64,000 nucleotides of DNA from Candidatus Roizmanbacteria bacterium UBA1450 (GTDB lineage Bacteria; Patescibacteriota; Microgenomatia; UBA1406; GWC2-37-13). This document shows, piece by piece, positions 27,601 through 36,362 of this stretch; position 1 is the stretch's first letter, and each line of letters starts with the position of its first letter. The stretch covers positions 458,623 through 522,622 of the forward strand of contig DCTC01000001.1 in assembly GCA_002329205.1 (NCBI GenBank), given 5' to 3'. Under the pieces are notes generated by a model. The model was not told the DNA's origin and ran no database searches. It was given only the letters and a program-made list of their open reading frames with translations. Made by a program: the position numbers and the translations under genes.

Positions 27601-30600
27601 CCACATCCAACATATTGATACGGCCATTCACACTCAGTTGTTGTGTTGGATTGGTAGTACCAAGTCCTATTTGACCGTTTGCATCGACAAATAACCCCGT
27701 TGTATTACCAGTTCCACCTCTGATCCAACCGGTACCCGAGACATCGAACTTTGCAGCAGGAGCAGTATTTCCTATTCCGATTCGACTATTGGTTGTATCA
27801 AAATTAAGCAATCCGCTTTCGATATTCAAAGCAGTAGTAGAAGCGGCAAGATCCCAGTTTTGTGCCTGATTGAGTGCAACCCCTCCCGCAGCATCCAGCA
27901 CAATTCGACCACTGTTGTATGTCTTTAATTTCAAGTTATTACTTTCGTAATTCTCACCCGCTTCAATCGTCAATGGCCCATACGTTTTAATATAGCTTGC
28001 TGTTTGATTGGTGAACTGGAGATCATTGGCAATGGATACATCTCCGGTCGCATTGAATGATGTCGGGACATCAATATCGACACCAGTCGTCGCAAAACGT
28101 GCGATGTTGGTGAGTGATCCACCTGCACTCACACCTGCCAGTGTTAGTGTTCCATCTGATCCGATCGTGAATTTACCGTAATTATTTGCATCATAACTGA
28201 GCTGCAATCCTGCTGTTGTACCAAATAGATCAAGTGTGGCACTTGGTGCAGTTGTACCGATACCCAGATAATTGCTGCTATCATCCCAGAAGAAATTAGC
28301 TGCATCCTGGGTAAAGTTTGATCCGTTACCAAACACAATTCCTCCGCTCGTGACTGTTGCGTTGTCAAGATAATTGAGCTCTGTGGTAGAAAGTGTTGCA
28401 CCCGATAATATATTTATCTCACTTGCTGTCGCTGATACCTGTGTCCCTCCGATGTACAGACTATTTACATTTGCACTTCCTGCAACATTGAGAGCATACG
28501 TACTCACATCAGTTGTTCCGATCCCGATATTTCCCGTAAAGTCTGCATTCCCGACCACAGAAAGCGGGTTATTTGGATTCGTTGTTCCGATACCCAATCT
28601 CCCGGAATCAGTAATCGCTAGGCTGGTAAAGTTTATCGGATTGATATATGTTGTCTGATCCTGCCACATACCGGCTTCACCATTCGAAAGAGCTTTTACC
28701 TGCTGGTCCAGTGCATCTATGCTGGCGGTAAACGTTTCCCCATCGGTCACATAATTATCTCCTGTATATAATCTGTTACCCAATGAAGCACTCCCATAAC
28801 TATATAGTTCACTGCCGTTTGCAATTTGAATATCACCGTTTACATCAAGCGCATATCCTGGAGCGGTTGTCCCGATACCGAGATTACCTCCCGTGAGATA
28901 TATACTGCTGTTTGCCAAATTCGAACCATCAAAATATGACAGATATCCTGACGTGAGAGATGTGATCAGGGCATCGTTACTACTGTCTTGATCCCAATCG
29001 GAAAGTTGAGTTGCTACATTATTTGTATCAAGAAGAGTTCCGCTTCTTCCATCAAGTAAGTTAAACTCAGCAGCAGACAAAGTAAGGTTCACACCATCGA
29101 GTAAATTCAATTCCGAAGCTGTTGATGTCACCTCAGTCCCCGAAAGATAAAGAGTTGATGTATTCAAAGATCCACTTACGTTTACTTTGTATGTACCGGT
29201 CGATGTCGTTCCAATACCAACATTACCTCCTGATTGATACACAATCGTGTTTGCCAAATTTGTTCCGTTAAAATAGGGGATATATCCGGACGTGAGAGAA
29301 GTAATAGTAGCATCATTACTACTATCCTGATCCCAACCGGAAAGTTGAGTTGCTACATTATTTGTATCAAGAAGAGTTCCACTTCTTCCATCAAGTAAAT
29401 TAAACTCAGCAGCAGACAAAGTAAGGTTCACACCATCGAGTAGATTCAATTCTGCAGCTGAAGATGTTACTTCCGAACCAGCCAGATACAGCGATGTTGT
29501 ATTGAAAGATCCACCAACGTTTAATTTATATGTTCCTGTCGATGTTGTACCTATTCCAACATTTCCGGTGCTATTATTGAGATAGAGATACTCATAGGTT
29601 CCGTTATAAAGTCTTGTTGTTTGAGAAATTGCTCCCCCCAAGTTAAATGTTGTTCCTGAAAGATCTAACCCGTTGCCTGCCGTATACGTTGTATCATTAT
29701 CCGTCCCTGTGATAGTAAGAGTATCTCCTGAGATACTGGTTGAGATACTCCCTGATCCATTTATCGTGAGAGTGTCACCCGCACTATCTGCTGTTGTACT
29801 GCCGCTATCTGCCGTAAATGTCGTAAAAACATCCACAGTCACACCTGAAATAGCATTGTCAACATATGATTTTATTGCCTGTCGTGTGACTAGCTCTGCA
29901 TCGGTTGCTCCCGACCAATTTGTACCTGTCCCTGACACAATACTCGTAATCGAAGGTGTTGCTCCTCCTATCTGAAGTCCTGCAAACTGTACCGTGTCAC
30001 TTGTCCGTACATTCTGATCCATCGCATACAGCTCATTTGCTCCCTGTCCAGTATTTATCGTTGTGAATGTCACTGCATCAGTCGTACTCAAACTCTGATT
30101 TAATGATCCCAGATATCCCCACTGTGTCGAAGATATTGTTGTCGCTCCGATATTCTCCAACTGATCTACCTCTCCTGATGTCAATGCCGAAAGTCCGATC
30201 GTTGTATACAACGTATCCAAGTTTGACCCATCTGCAGATACATCACGTCCGTCTACCGTCCCACTCACTGCTATGTTCCCCGTCACATCTAATGATTCGG
30301 TCGGTGCCGTATTTCCCACACCTACCTTGTCCGTCACCACCGCAGGATACACATATCCACTCCCTGTATTCCTGCTCCAGTAATTCGTACCTAAACTTGT
30401 CGCATCAACCCAGTTGAACTTACTGTTTGCGTTGTTGTATGTCAGTACCTGTCCGTCTCCCGGGGTCTGACCGTTGTCATCTACATCCGCAGGCAGTACT
30501 GTTCCATCTGTAATTTCCCCGGTTTCGATAGTCTGCCCGAGGAATGAAGTATTGGCGTTGTAGCCCTGCACAGTTGATCCGATATCTGTTGTTATCAGAT

Positions 30601-31516
30601 CATTTGAACTATCCTGATCCCATGCCGATAGTTGTGTAGCTACATTGTTTGTATCCAGTAATGTCCCTGATCTCCCCGACAGCAAATTGATCTCTGTAGC
30701 CGTTGCACTTACTTGTGTACCTGCCAGATAAAGAGTTGTAGTGTTTAAAGATCCACTTACATTTACTTTATAGGTACCGGTTACAGTTGTTCCTATTCCA
30801 ATATTCCCTCCGGATTCATAAAGAATAGAATTTTCAACATTGTATTGATCCGTAAATTTAGCTAAGTAGCCTGTCCCTCCCGTGCTGTCTACCCCTCCGC
30901 CTGCCCCGCCTGCACAAGAATCACCAGTTGTACAGATTCTATAACTACCCCAGTAAAGACTTGCACTTGGAGCCGTTCCTGCTGAAATCGTATTCAATGT
31001 ATCGGATATTCCCCCGCTTGCACCAAGCCGGATTGCTCCCTGGACATCAAGAGTCGTGACAGGAGCAGTGGTTCCGATTCCGACATAAGAACTGAGCAAC
31101 GAAATTCTATCTATGGTGTCATTGAAAAATTCTATCCGGGCAGCAGACGAAGCGGTATTGCCGAGACCAAGAACTCCTGCTGACGTGAAATATAGTTCGG
31201 AACCGGGAGTACCGCTCGTAAATGCATCACCGGAAGTTATGTTTCCAACAGCAGAAATTGCCGAACTTCCCACTCCGCCAATGGCACTATCCAAGTCTTC
31301 CAGAACTGTCTGCAGGTCACTCGCACTGCTGTTTGTAATACTTGAACTATCTACTCCAATAAGTCCGGCACCGGAAATGGAACTCAAAGCTGTTGTTCCG
31401 ATATACAAATCACTGCCACTGGCAATTCGGATATCTCCCGTTACATCCAGCTTATATCCTGGCGATGTATTGCCATCCAGTTGATTCATCAAGGAATAAT
31501 ATTTCATTCGAACCAT
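24647..31516 (-). CDS. Giant tail-fibre-like protein with S74 chaperone, C-terminal part (frameshifted)
   Basis: This 2289-residue frame continues the protein that begins at 35021. It consists of beta-helical fibre repeats of the form 'GNIGIGTT.P.Y.LNV.GS..T..LYL.GT.V..TA.E.NLLDG', a YadA-head-like stretch (about residues 1400-1520, with NNVLIGNDAGG and NYNVALGYSAGG) and an S74 intramolecular chaperone (about 1909-1990: SDATLKKDV, LRPVSFKWK, RFGLIAQEVEELFPE). After S74 come a coiled coil (about 1990-2090) and about 200 more beta-rich residues. S74 domains trimerise fibres and cut themselves before the first Ser, so cleavage before SDATLKK is expected. The first residues (MVRMKYYS...) are out-of-frame; real sequence resumes at GNTSPGYKLDV. 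Confidence 0.85.
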   Translation of the reverse strand: MVRMKYYSLMNQLDGNTSPGYKLDVTGDIRIASGSDLYIGTTALSSISGAGLIGVDSSSITNSSASDLQTVLEDLDSAIGGVGSSAISAVGNITSGDAFTSGTPGSELYFTSAGVLGLGNTASSAARIEFFNDTIDRISLLSSYVGIGTTAPVTTLDVQGAIRLGASGGISDTLNTISAGTAPSASLYWGSYRICTTGDSCAGGAGGGVDSTGGTGYLAKFTDQYNVENSILYESGGNIGIGTTVTGTYKVNVSGSLNTTTLYLAGTQVSATATEINLLSGRSGTLLDTNNVATQLSAWDQDSSNDLITTDIGSTVQGYNANTSFLGQTIETGEITDGTVLPADVDDNGQTPGDGQVLTYNNANSKFNWVDATSLGTNYWSRNTGSGYVYPAVVTDKVGVGNTAPTESLDVTGNIAVSGTVDGRDVSADGSNLDTLYTTIGLSALTSGEVDQLENIGATTISSTQWGYLGSLNQSLSTTDAVTFTTINTGQGANELYAMDQNVRTSDTVQFAGLQIGGATPSITSIVSGTGTNWSGATDAELVTRQAIKSYVDNAISGVTVDVFTTFTADSGSTTADSAGDTLTINGSGSISTSISGDTLTITGTDNDTTYTAGNGLDLSGTTFNLGGAISQTTRLYNGTYEYLYLNNSTGNVGIGTTSTGTYKLNVGGSFNTTSLYLAGSEVTSSAAELNLLDGVNLTLSAAEFNLLDGRSGTLLDTNNVATQLSGWDQDSSNDATITSLTSGYIPYFNGTNLANTIVYQSGGNVGIGTTSTGTYKVNVSGSLNTSTLYLSGTEVTSTASELNLLDGVNLTLSAAEFNLLDGRSGTLLDTNNVATQLSDWDQDSSNDALITSLTSGYLSYFDGSNLANSSIYLTGGNLGIGTTAPGYALDVNGDIQIANGSELYSYGSASLGNRLYTGDNYVTDGETFTASIDALDQQVKALSNGEAGMWQDQTTYINPINFTSLAITDSGRLGIGTTNPNNPLSVVGNADFTGNIGIGTTDVSTYALNVAGSANVNSLYIGGTQVSATASEINILSGATLSTTELNYLDNATVTSGGIVFGNGSNFTQDAANFFWDDSSNYLGIGTTAPSATLDLFGTTAGLQLSYDANNYGKFTIGSDGTLTLAGVSAGGSLTNIARFATTGVDIDVPTSFNATGDVSIANDLQFTNQTASYIKTYGPLTIEAGENYESNNLKLKTYNSGRIVLDAAGGVALNQAQNWDLAASTTALNIESGLLNFDTTNSRIGIGNTAPAAKFDVSGTGWIRGGTGNTTGLFVDANGQIGLGTTNPTQQLSVNGRINMLDVGSTTPGNNLYADGGNLYWGTTQLDTGATGTVTSSGSANYIPYFSTGTDLANSSIYTDGINIGIGTTAPAAMFDVVGDINISTSYKIGGSSVLSASSSDENILVGLGAGNTAPSGASQLTLIGHGAGYNLDSTNADQNTFIGAWAGSSVTSGYNNVLIGNDAGGTLTTGHHNFIGGSWAGVGSTANYNVALGYSAGGSNTSGNSNTMVGAYSDVTSEGNYNTVLGSNSSSAYDSSIVLGYNTDATSSHQFVVGGDDANGYIDEAYFGGGVVSSSPTTVTLNATGGSGTDIAGASMILAGGKATGNADGGDIIFKTSDVGSSGTSLQSLTEKMRLTDEGYLGIGTTNPGYTLDVNGSGNFTSLYIGGTEVSATATELNILSGATLSTTELNYLDNATVTSGGIVFGNGSNFTQDAANFFWDDSSNYLGIGTTAPSTTLDLFGTTAGLQLSYDANNYGKFTIGNDGTLTLAGVSAGGSLTDIARFSTTQVNFDVPTAFNAAGDVSVAYDLYFTNQTASYIKSDGPLSIVAGEAFENNDLTLETYGTGNIILKAKGGNLWADGSAVGIGTTAPARALHVLVGSTAPPVRFQDSDGYCEIDPTSTTWSCTSDATLKKDVETLSNISNLEKVKQLRPVSFKWKTQQDENARFGLIAQEVEELFPEFVQTDENGLKSVSYGSFTPILISAMQEQQLKIEGQQNELTKLSDELALVINEDTGAVTSSLLDILAQETENIEERTTAVEAEIDALTEKDNEIETRLSTIEDRLSTLEQASASASLENLNNRVGFLEQLFTGMQASGSADLSSYLAEIIDNQILGLQSDEATLSALTITGDTNVNNLAVTGELSNGLLTINGFDDSLATPSATISTLGGSLKLQHLGLGEIEFMAGKSKIDTDGNFIMSEGDLVIKTGVIKGNDQFRGIDIPAGLGSTYLDIDFETVKDTDEYAVNITPSWLTNIAVINKRTDGFRIQFSTPAPLNGKVDWMILE
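26328..26467. repeat. 140-bp perfect direct repeat, copy 1
   Basis: Identical by eye to 28266-28405, 1938 bp apart inside the fibre gene. A further 59 bp to its left (26241-26299) are also identical to the matching flank of copy 2. Confidence 0.9.
28266..28405. repeat. 140-bp perfect direct repeat, copy 2
   Basis: Second copy of the repeat at 26328-26467, in the same orientation. It encodes fibre sequence including STTELNYLDNATVTSGG. Confidence 0.9.
28999..29110. repeat. Fibre-gene repeat of about 110 bp, copy 1
   Basis: Nearly identical to 29339-29450 (a few mismatches). Both encode LTLSAAEFNLLDGRSGTLL and flanking residues; a third, more diverged copy lies near 31990-32065. Confidence 0.8.
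29339..29450. repeat. Fibre-gene repeat of about 110 bp, copy 2
   Basis: Direct repeat of 28999-29110, shifted by 340 bp. Confidence 0.8.
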
Positions 31517-34500
31517 CGTTAGAGATTCTGATATTTCCCTGTCCTGCGTTCATCAAAATGGTATTACCTGCCTCATATGCTTCCTGTAGAGTCGTTGAGG
31601 CTCCACTAATATCTGTCCAAGAAGAACCATTGAATACTTTTACTTTATCAACATCAGTATCGTATGCAAGATATCCTACACCAACCGATGGATTATTTGA
31701 TGCCAAATTTGCGGATGAGGCATTCGGTAACCGCAGTCCCTGAGGAGCCGTCGTTCCATGATTAATAGCTGATAAATCCAAGAAATTCCCAGCGGCAAAT
31801 GTGAGGGTACTATTGAAATCTGATGCTAAAATAGTTCCGTCCGTAATTTCACCGCTTTCAATAGTCTGACCAATGAACGAGGTATTTGCATTGTATCCCT
31901 GTACCGTAACTCCGATATCAGTGGTTATCAGATCATTGGATGCGTCCTGATCCCAAGCGGAAAGCTGCGCTGAAACATTATTCGTATCCAACAAGGTGCC
32001 TGATCGTCCGTCAAGCAGATTAAATTCGGCAGCAGAAAGAGTGAGATTTACTCCGTTTAATAAGCTAAGTTCTGCGGCAGATGCCGTCACCTCTGCGCCT
32101 GACAAATAAAGAGAAGTCGTATTCAAAGAGCCACTGACGTTTACTTTGTATGTTCCTGTTGATGTTGTCCCCACACCGAGATTTCCTGTTGCGTTATTTA
32201 AAAATAGATACTCATAGGTCCCGTCATAGAGCCTTGTTGATTGGTTAATAACTCCGCCCAGTGTGACAGTATTTCCCGACTCAGAAATTCCGTTTTCAAA
32301 TGTATACGCCGCTCCACCTATCTGTGCGTCCACATATGACTTGATAGCAAGTTGTGTCGCGAATGCAGTATCAATTGCACCTGACCAATTAGTTCCCGTT
32401 CCCGAGACAATACTTGTGATACTCGGTGTCGTTCCCCCTATCTGTAACCCAGCAAACTGTACCGTATCTGTGGTCGCGACGCTTTGGTTTAGACTGCTTA
32501 AATATCCCCACTGGGTTGAAGAAATTGTGTTACTTCCAATATTTTCCAGCTGATCCACCTCCCCTGATGTCAATGCGGAAAGGCCGATCGTGGTATAAAG
32601 GGTATCAAGATTTGCTCCATCATCAGAAATATCACGTCCATCTACCGTACCGCTTACCGCTATATTACCCTGAACATCCAGCATCTCTCCCGGCGCCGAG
32701 GTCCCTACTCCTACACGATCGGTTACCGCTGCAGGATATACATATCCGCTTCCAGAATTCCGACTCCAATAGTTGGTTCCTACAGAAGTGGGATCAATAA
32801 ACTCAAGTCCGGTAGCCCCTGCATTAACTCTCACCAATTTTGAACCTTGTCCAACATAATTACCTGGAGTGTCTGATAAACCAGCGAATGTTGTAACATC
32901 GTCAGATCCATTTTGATCCCAGCCAGACAGTTCTGATGCAACATTATTCGTGTCCAACAAGGTTCCCGAACGTCCACTTAATAAATTGATTTCATTTGCA
33001 GTCGCGCTAACTTGAGAGCCTGAAAGGTAAAGAGTCGTAGTATTTGTCGCACCATTGACCGACAAGGCATATGATCCTGAAGGTGCTGTGCCTATTCCAA
33101 CATTGTTTGCCAAGTCAACATCAATAACACCTGAAGTATTTTCAATGAGCGAAAAATTATTGACGAAATTAATAGTATCAAACTGCGAGTCTGCTGATCC
33201 CGGTGGAACTGCCCCATCCATCTGCACATCAATAACCCCCGATACCCCGGATGAATCTGGGCTACAAGTCCATCTCGCGGTAGCGGAATTCCACTTCAAC
33301 ACCTCACCGTTTGAACATCCTCGTATAAGCCCTATTCGATTATTTACTACTTCAAGGCCAGACACAGAACTTGTAGTAGGAGATGTCCCCGACGTTATCA
33401 AGGGTAGAGCACTGGGATTGAGCATGCCATCTGCCAAGGTAATAGCTTGTATCCCCGATCCTGCATATATCACCCCATCTACTGTTACATCTCCTCCTGA
33501 AAAAATAAACCTATCGGAATCTGAATATGATAATGTACCGTTATTTACTCCGTCCGATGCATTAAAAACTAATGAAGGAGTATTTGCATCATTTGCTCCA
33601 TCTCCTATGTAAACAATGTTCTGACTAATATCGACGCCGAATGGTGAGCTACTTGGGGTTGTCCCTCCGACTGCAAAGTGTAACGTTGCATAATTATTCG
33701 GATAAATTACGTTTGCATTTGTAGTCCATTTTGAAGAGCCTCCCCCAATTGCCAATGACATATTTTCCAGTACCGTTTGCAGGTCCCCTGATGATGATTG
33801 TGTTATATTTGTCCCATCAACTCCGATCAGAGACGCTCCTGAAGCGCTATTTGTGCTGTTTAGTCGTGTGGAACCAATGTAAAAATCAGCCCCGGCAGCT
33901 ATACGAATATTTCCATTTGCATCTACTGAAAAGTTATCAAAAGTAATTGTCGTATCTGAACCCGATAAATAACCTCCAGCGGGGAAATTAATACCCGTAA
34001 CCGTATCAATTACATTCTGTAAACTGAATGTTATTTCATTCTCACCGGATCTTGTAACTGTGAGGTCACTTCCGCTTTTAAAATCAAGTGCAGTTCCGTC
34101 CGTGATATTGTCATAGGTAGTTCCATCTACTGAAGTTGTCCAGAAGGCATAACCCGATTGAGAATTGGAAATTGTAATTTTTTTTCCGTCAACAGAAAGA
34201 GTAATTCCGCTTCCCTGTTCAAATGTGAGAGTATCAGTATTGCTGTCTGCAGTTATTGTGGATGAGCCGACTTTAATATTTTTAAATATTTCTTGCGCGG
34301 ATCCAGGGTCGATATTGGTAATAAGAGGTCTCTGTGTTTGCCCTGAGATACGTATCCCCTCACCTGCGGAAACGGAATACAATATATTTGAGGCAGTAAT
34401 CGTTCCGCTACCAAGGGTTACATTTTGACCGCTTGCATCAATATCATCTAAAAATATCGCAGGACCATTGACCTGTAATTCTTCTATCTCAACTTTCGAT

Positions 34501-35021
34501 CTGAAATTCCAAGCGATATTACTAATTATGGATCTGGTTAATCGGCTTGACTCTGCTGCTAATACATCCAAAGAAACCGGCTCCTGCGATCGGTTCTTTT
34601 CACCGTCCTCTTGACTACTTACTGTTACGACTGCAGTTTTTTTTGCAAAATGATTGGAAAGCTTTGGATAAGCAAAAAATGCACTTGCACTCATTATGGC
34701 AAAAAGTACTATAGCCGTTACGGCATATCGTTTTTCGAATATTATTCGAGGCACAGTTATAAGGGGAAAAGCTTTTGATGTCTGTGCTATTTGGCTATAT
34801 ATATGATCTTGGCTTTTTTGCTTTTTAAGATTAGCTACTTGAATTTTGTATTCTTGTGCTTTTGCAACATCGCTTAGTGCATATTTACGATAACCTGAAG
34901 GGGTACGAACCGATTGAAAAATATGCTCCTCTTCCCATCTCCTTACGGTGGAAGAAGATACACCTACAAGGCGAGCAAATTCTTTAGGAGATAGATTGTA
35001 TTCCTTTTGTTCAATCGACAT
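31452..35021 (-). CDS. Giant fibre protein N-terminal part: MerR-type HTH, membrane span, fibre repeats
   Basis: The frame opens at 35060 with in-frame ATGs at 35060, 35045 and 35021. I prefer 35021 (MSIEQKEYNLSPKEFARL) because the HTH begins there and TATACC lies 9 nt upstream. From 35021: MerR-family helix-turn-helix (about 8-53, with EFARLVGVSSSTVRRWEEE and RTPSGYRKY), helical linker, membrane span (about 99-118), then more than 1000 residues of fibre repeats. The predicted topology is DNA-binding domain inside, fibre outside. The frame ends at TAA (31452) after DESTGWQYIARI, while the next frame continues the repeat seamlessly after STG, so one base appears inserted near 31476. The intact product would be about 3460 residues. 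First gene of the LamG/lyase cluster. Confidence 0.85.
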   Translation of the reverse strand: MSIEQKEYNLSPKEFARLVGVSSSTVRRWEEEHIFQSVRTPSGYRKYALSDVAKAQEYKIQVANLKKQKSQDHIYSQIAQTSKAFPLITVPRIIFEKRYAVTAIVLFAIMSASAFFAYPKLSNHFAKKTAVVTVSSQEDGEKNRSQEPVSLDVLAAESSRLTRSIISNIAWNFRSKVEIEELQVNGPAIFLDDIDASGQNVTLGSGTITASNILYSVSAGEGIRISGQTQRPLITNIDPGSAQEIFKNIKVGSSTITADSNTDTLTFEQGSGITLSVDGKKITISNSQSGYAFWTTSVDGTTYDNITDGTALDFKSGSDLTVTRSGENEITFSLQNVIDTVTGINFPAGGYLSGSDTTITFDNFSVDANGNIRIAAGADFYIGSTRLNSTNSASGASLIGVDGTNITQSSSGDLQTVLENMSLAIGGGSSKWTTNANVIYPNNYATLHFAVGGTTPSSSPFGVDISQNIVYIGDGANDANTPSLVFNASDGVNNGTLSYSDSDRFIFSGGDVTVDGVIYAGSGIQAITLADGMLNPSALPLITSGTSPTTSSVSGLEVVNNRIGLIRGCSNGEVLKWNSATARWTCSPDSSGVSGVIDVQMDGAVPPGSADSQFDTINFVNNFSLIENTSGVIDVDLANNVGIGTAPSGSYALSVNGATNTTTLYLSGSQVSATANEINLLSGRSGTLLDTNNVASELSGWDQNGSDDVTTFAGLSDTPGNYVGQGSKLVRVNAGATGLEFIDPTSVGTNYWSRNSGSGYVYPAAVTDRVGVGTSAPGEMLDVQGNIAVSGTVDGRDISDDGANLDTLYTTIGLSALTSGEVDQLENIGSNTISSTQWGYLSSLNQSVATTDTVQFAGLQIGGTTPSITSIVSGTGTNWSGAIDTAFATQLAIKSYVDAQIGGAAYTFENGISESGNTVTLGGVINQSTRLYDGTYEYLFLNNATGNLGVGTTSTGTYKVNVSGSLNTTSLYLSGAEVTASAAELSLLNGVNLTLSAAEFNLLDGRSGTLLDTNNVSAQLSAWDQDASNDLITTDIGVTVQGYNANTSFIGQTIESGEITDGTILASDFNSTLTFAAGNFLDLSAINHGTTAPQGLRLPNASSANLASNNPSVGVGYLAYDTDVDKVKVFNGSSWTDISGASTTLQEAYEAGNTILMNAGQGNIRISNDGSNEILFLDESTGWQYIARI

Positions 35022-35425
35022 AAAAAGTTTGGTATATGCTTTCATTAAAACATAAAACAAACTCCAATGTCCAGTGCAAATAGGGCTTTTTTATGCCTAA
35101 ACATTAATAAAATTAATAATTTATTTAATTTTTAAACTTTTCGTTCAAATAAATTGAATTCGTTTATAGACTTTCTTTATGCCCCATATTAGTTTTATGG
35201 AATTGTAAGATACATTGACGATAATGACCTTATAGCATACCTTCCGTTCGCACATTTATTCACTATTTAGGGCTTTGCAATAATTAATACTAAGCTTTAT
35301 CTGATTTGGTAATTTTTACAATAATACATTGTATAGAAAAAGAAGGAAATTAACATATATTTGTGCGTATCAAATATGTAATTTAACACTATTACACATC
35401 TCTTTTGTATAAGTGTTTATGTGAT
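35022..35425 (-). promoter_or_regulatory. Upstream region of the giant fibre gene
   Basis: AT-rich and without a credible ORF. On the minus strand TTGTTT (35060-35055), an 18-nt spacer and TATACC (35036-35031) lie 9 nt before the ATG at 35021. A small inverted repeat TTCAA-N5-TTGAA lies at 35144-35158. If the encoded MerR-type domain is autoregulatory, its operator should be here, but no long dyad typical of MerR sites was found. Confidence 0.4.
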
Positions 35426-36232
35426 TTAAACTATGACGATTATGTATGCAAGAAGGATAGCGAATGCTACCAAAAGTATAGTAAAGAATGAGTTTATAAT
35501 AATTCCGAAGAGTATCGTCCGCTTTGCCAATGGATTTCTTCCTAAAGCTTCTACGCCGCGCAAGGCAATTCGGCCAAATAATAAAAACCCGCTCACAAAC
35601 GCAATAGCCACAACGACTGTGGCCAGTGTGTACCTAAAAATTGGAGAAGTTCCTGCGAGTCCACCTGATCCCCACCCAAATATTTCTGATACCGATCTTT
35701 TAAGCGTGCTAATCATTCCTTGATCTGATAGTCCAATACTGTCAGCAGAAAACGTATCTCCCAGTGTTGTAAATCGGATGTCTACTAATGCTCTGATGAG
35801 TGAACTATCATCCGAGGTTGTAGGTTCAAATCTATCTATTGCGACCGCAACAATAATCCCATCCTTATCTGCTTTCATAGCTTGCCCGGGAGTACTTGAT
35901 GCTGTTAACAAATCACCGATATTAATTGCTCCGGATTCTCCGTTCACCAAGATTTGGGCATCTCCTTTATTGACCATCAAAATACTTCCCAGCGCCTCAC
36001 CTTCTTCCTCAACTATAATATCCGCTTGATCTACCACAACGCCGACCATTTTAGAATCATATGGTTTATCGCTTAGTCGATATTCATTATCTTCAAATGC
36101 AACTATCGATCCTACAGGAGGTGCATCGTGCATAACTATTTTTGTAGCGGCAGTAAAAGGAACATACGCCAGAATGCGCTGAGGAATTAGAAAAATACCG
36201 ATTATCAGACCTAACAAAATTATACGGAGCAT
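35426..36232 (-). CDS. Exported protein with G2-like ectodomain and ATP-synthase-c-like membrane hairpin
   Basis: The 268-residue protein has a signal peptide or membrane segment at 1-22, a beta-rich extracellular domain (about 30-155) with a NIGDLLTASSTPGQAMKA motif typical of peptidase-G2-type fibre chaperone domains, and two membrane helices at about 201-226 and 238-268. The turn between them, GVEALGRNPLAKRTI, closely resembles the polar RNP/RQP loop of F-type ATP synthase subunit c, and the first helix is Gly-rich as in subunit c. Helix 2 has no acidic residue, so the ion-binding Glu/Asp is missing. A role as a ring-forming or assembly platform is conceivable but unproven. It lies between the fibre gene and the ligase-like gene. 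Confidence 0.75.
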   Translation of the reverse strand: MLRIILLGLIIGIFLIPQRILAYVPFTAATKIVMHDAPPVGSIVAFEDNEYRLSDKPYDSKMVGVVVDQADIIVEEEGEALGSILMVNKGDAQILVNGESGAINIGDLLTASSTPGQAMKADKDGIIVAVAIDRFEPTTSDDSSLIRALVDIRFTTLGDTFSADSIGLSDQGMISTLKRSVSEIFGWGSGGLAGTSPIFRYTLATVVVAIAFVSGFLLFGRIALRGVEALGRNPLAKRTILFGIIINSFFTILLVAFAILLAYIIVIV

Positions 36233-36312
36233 AATATAGTTTTTTTAGTATTACTATCTACTTTTATTTAATCATGTTAGCATACTTCCCGTCAAACTGA
36301 GATAAACACACC

Positions 36313-36349
36313 AAAAAAAAAGGTACCCCGCCTTCAAGACAGGGTACCT
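36313..36349 (-). terminator. Rho-independent terminator (minus strand)
   Basis: An 8-bp stem (AGGTACCC with GGGTACCT, 36321-36328 and 36342-36349) is followed on the minus strand by an unbroken run of T. It lies just after the stop of the ligase-like gene. Confidence 0.9.
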
Positions 36350-36362
36350 GTATAAAAGCTAA

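Noticed and set aside
26241..29450. CRISPR-like repeats
   Set aside because: The repeats are coding, too long, irregularly spaced and translate into continuous fibre sequence; no cas genes are present.
31452..31516. Programmed ribosomal frameshift
   Set aside because: No slippery heptamer and no stable downstream structure were seen; two other genes show similar indels, so error or mutation is simpler.
24647..35060. Prophage tail region
   Set aside because: Fibre repeats and S74 look phage-like, but there are no capsid, terminase, baseplate, lysis or integrase genes, and the N-terminus has a membrane span.
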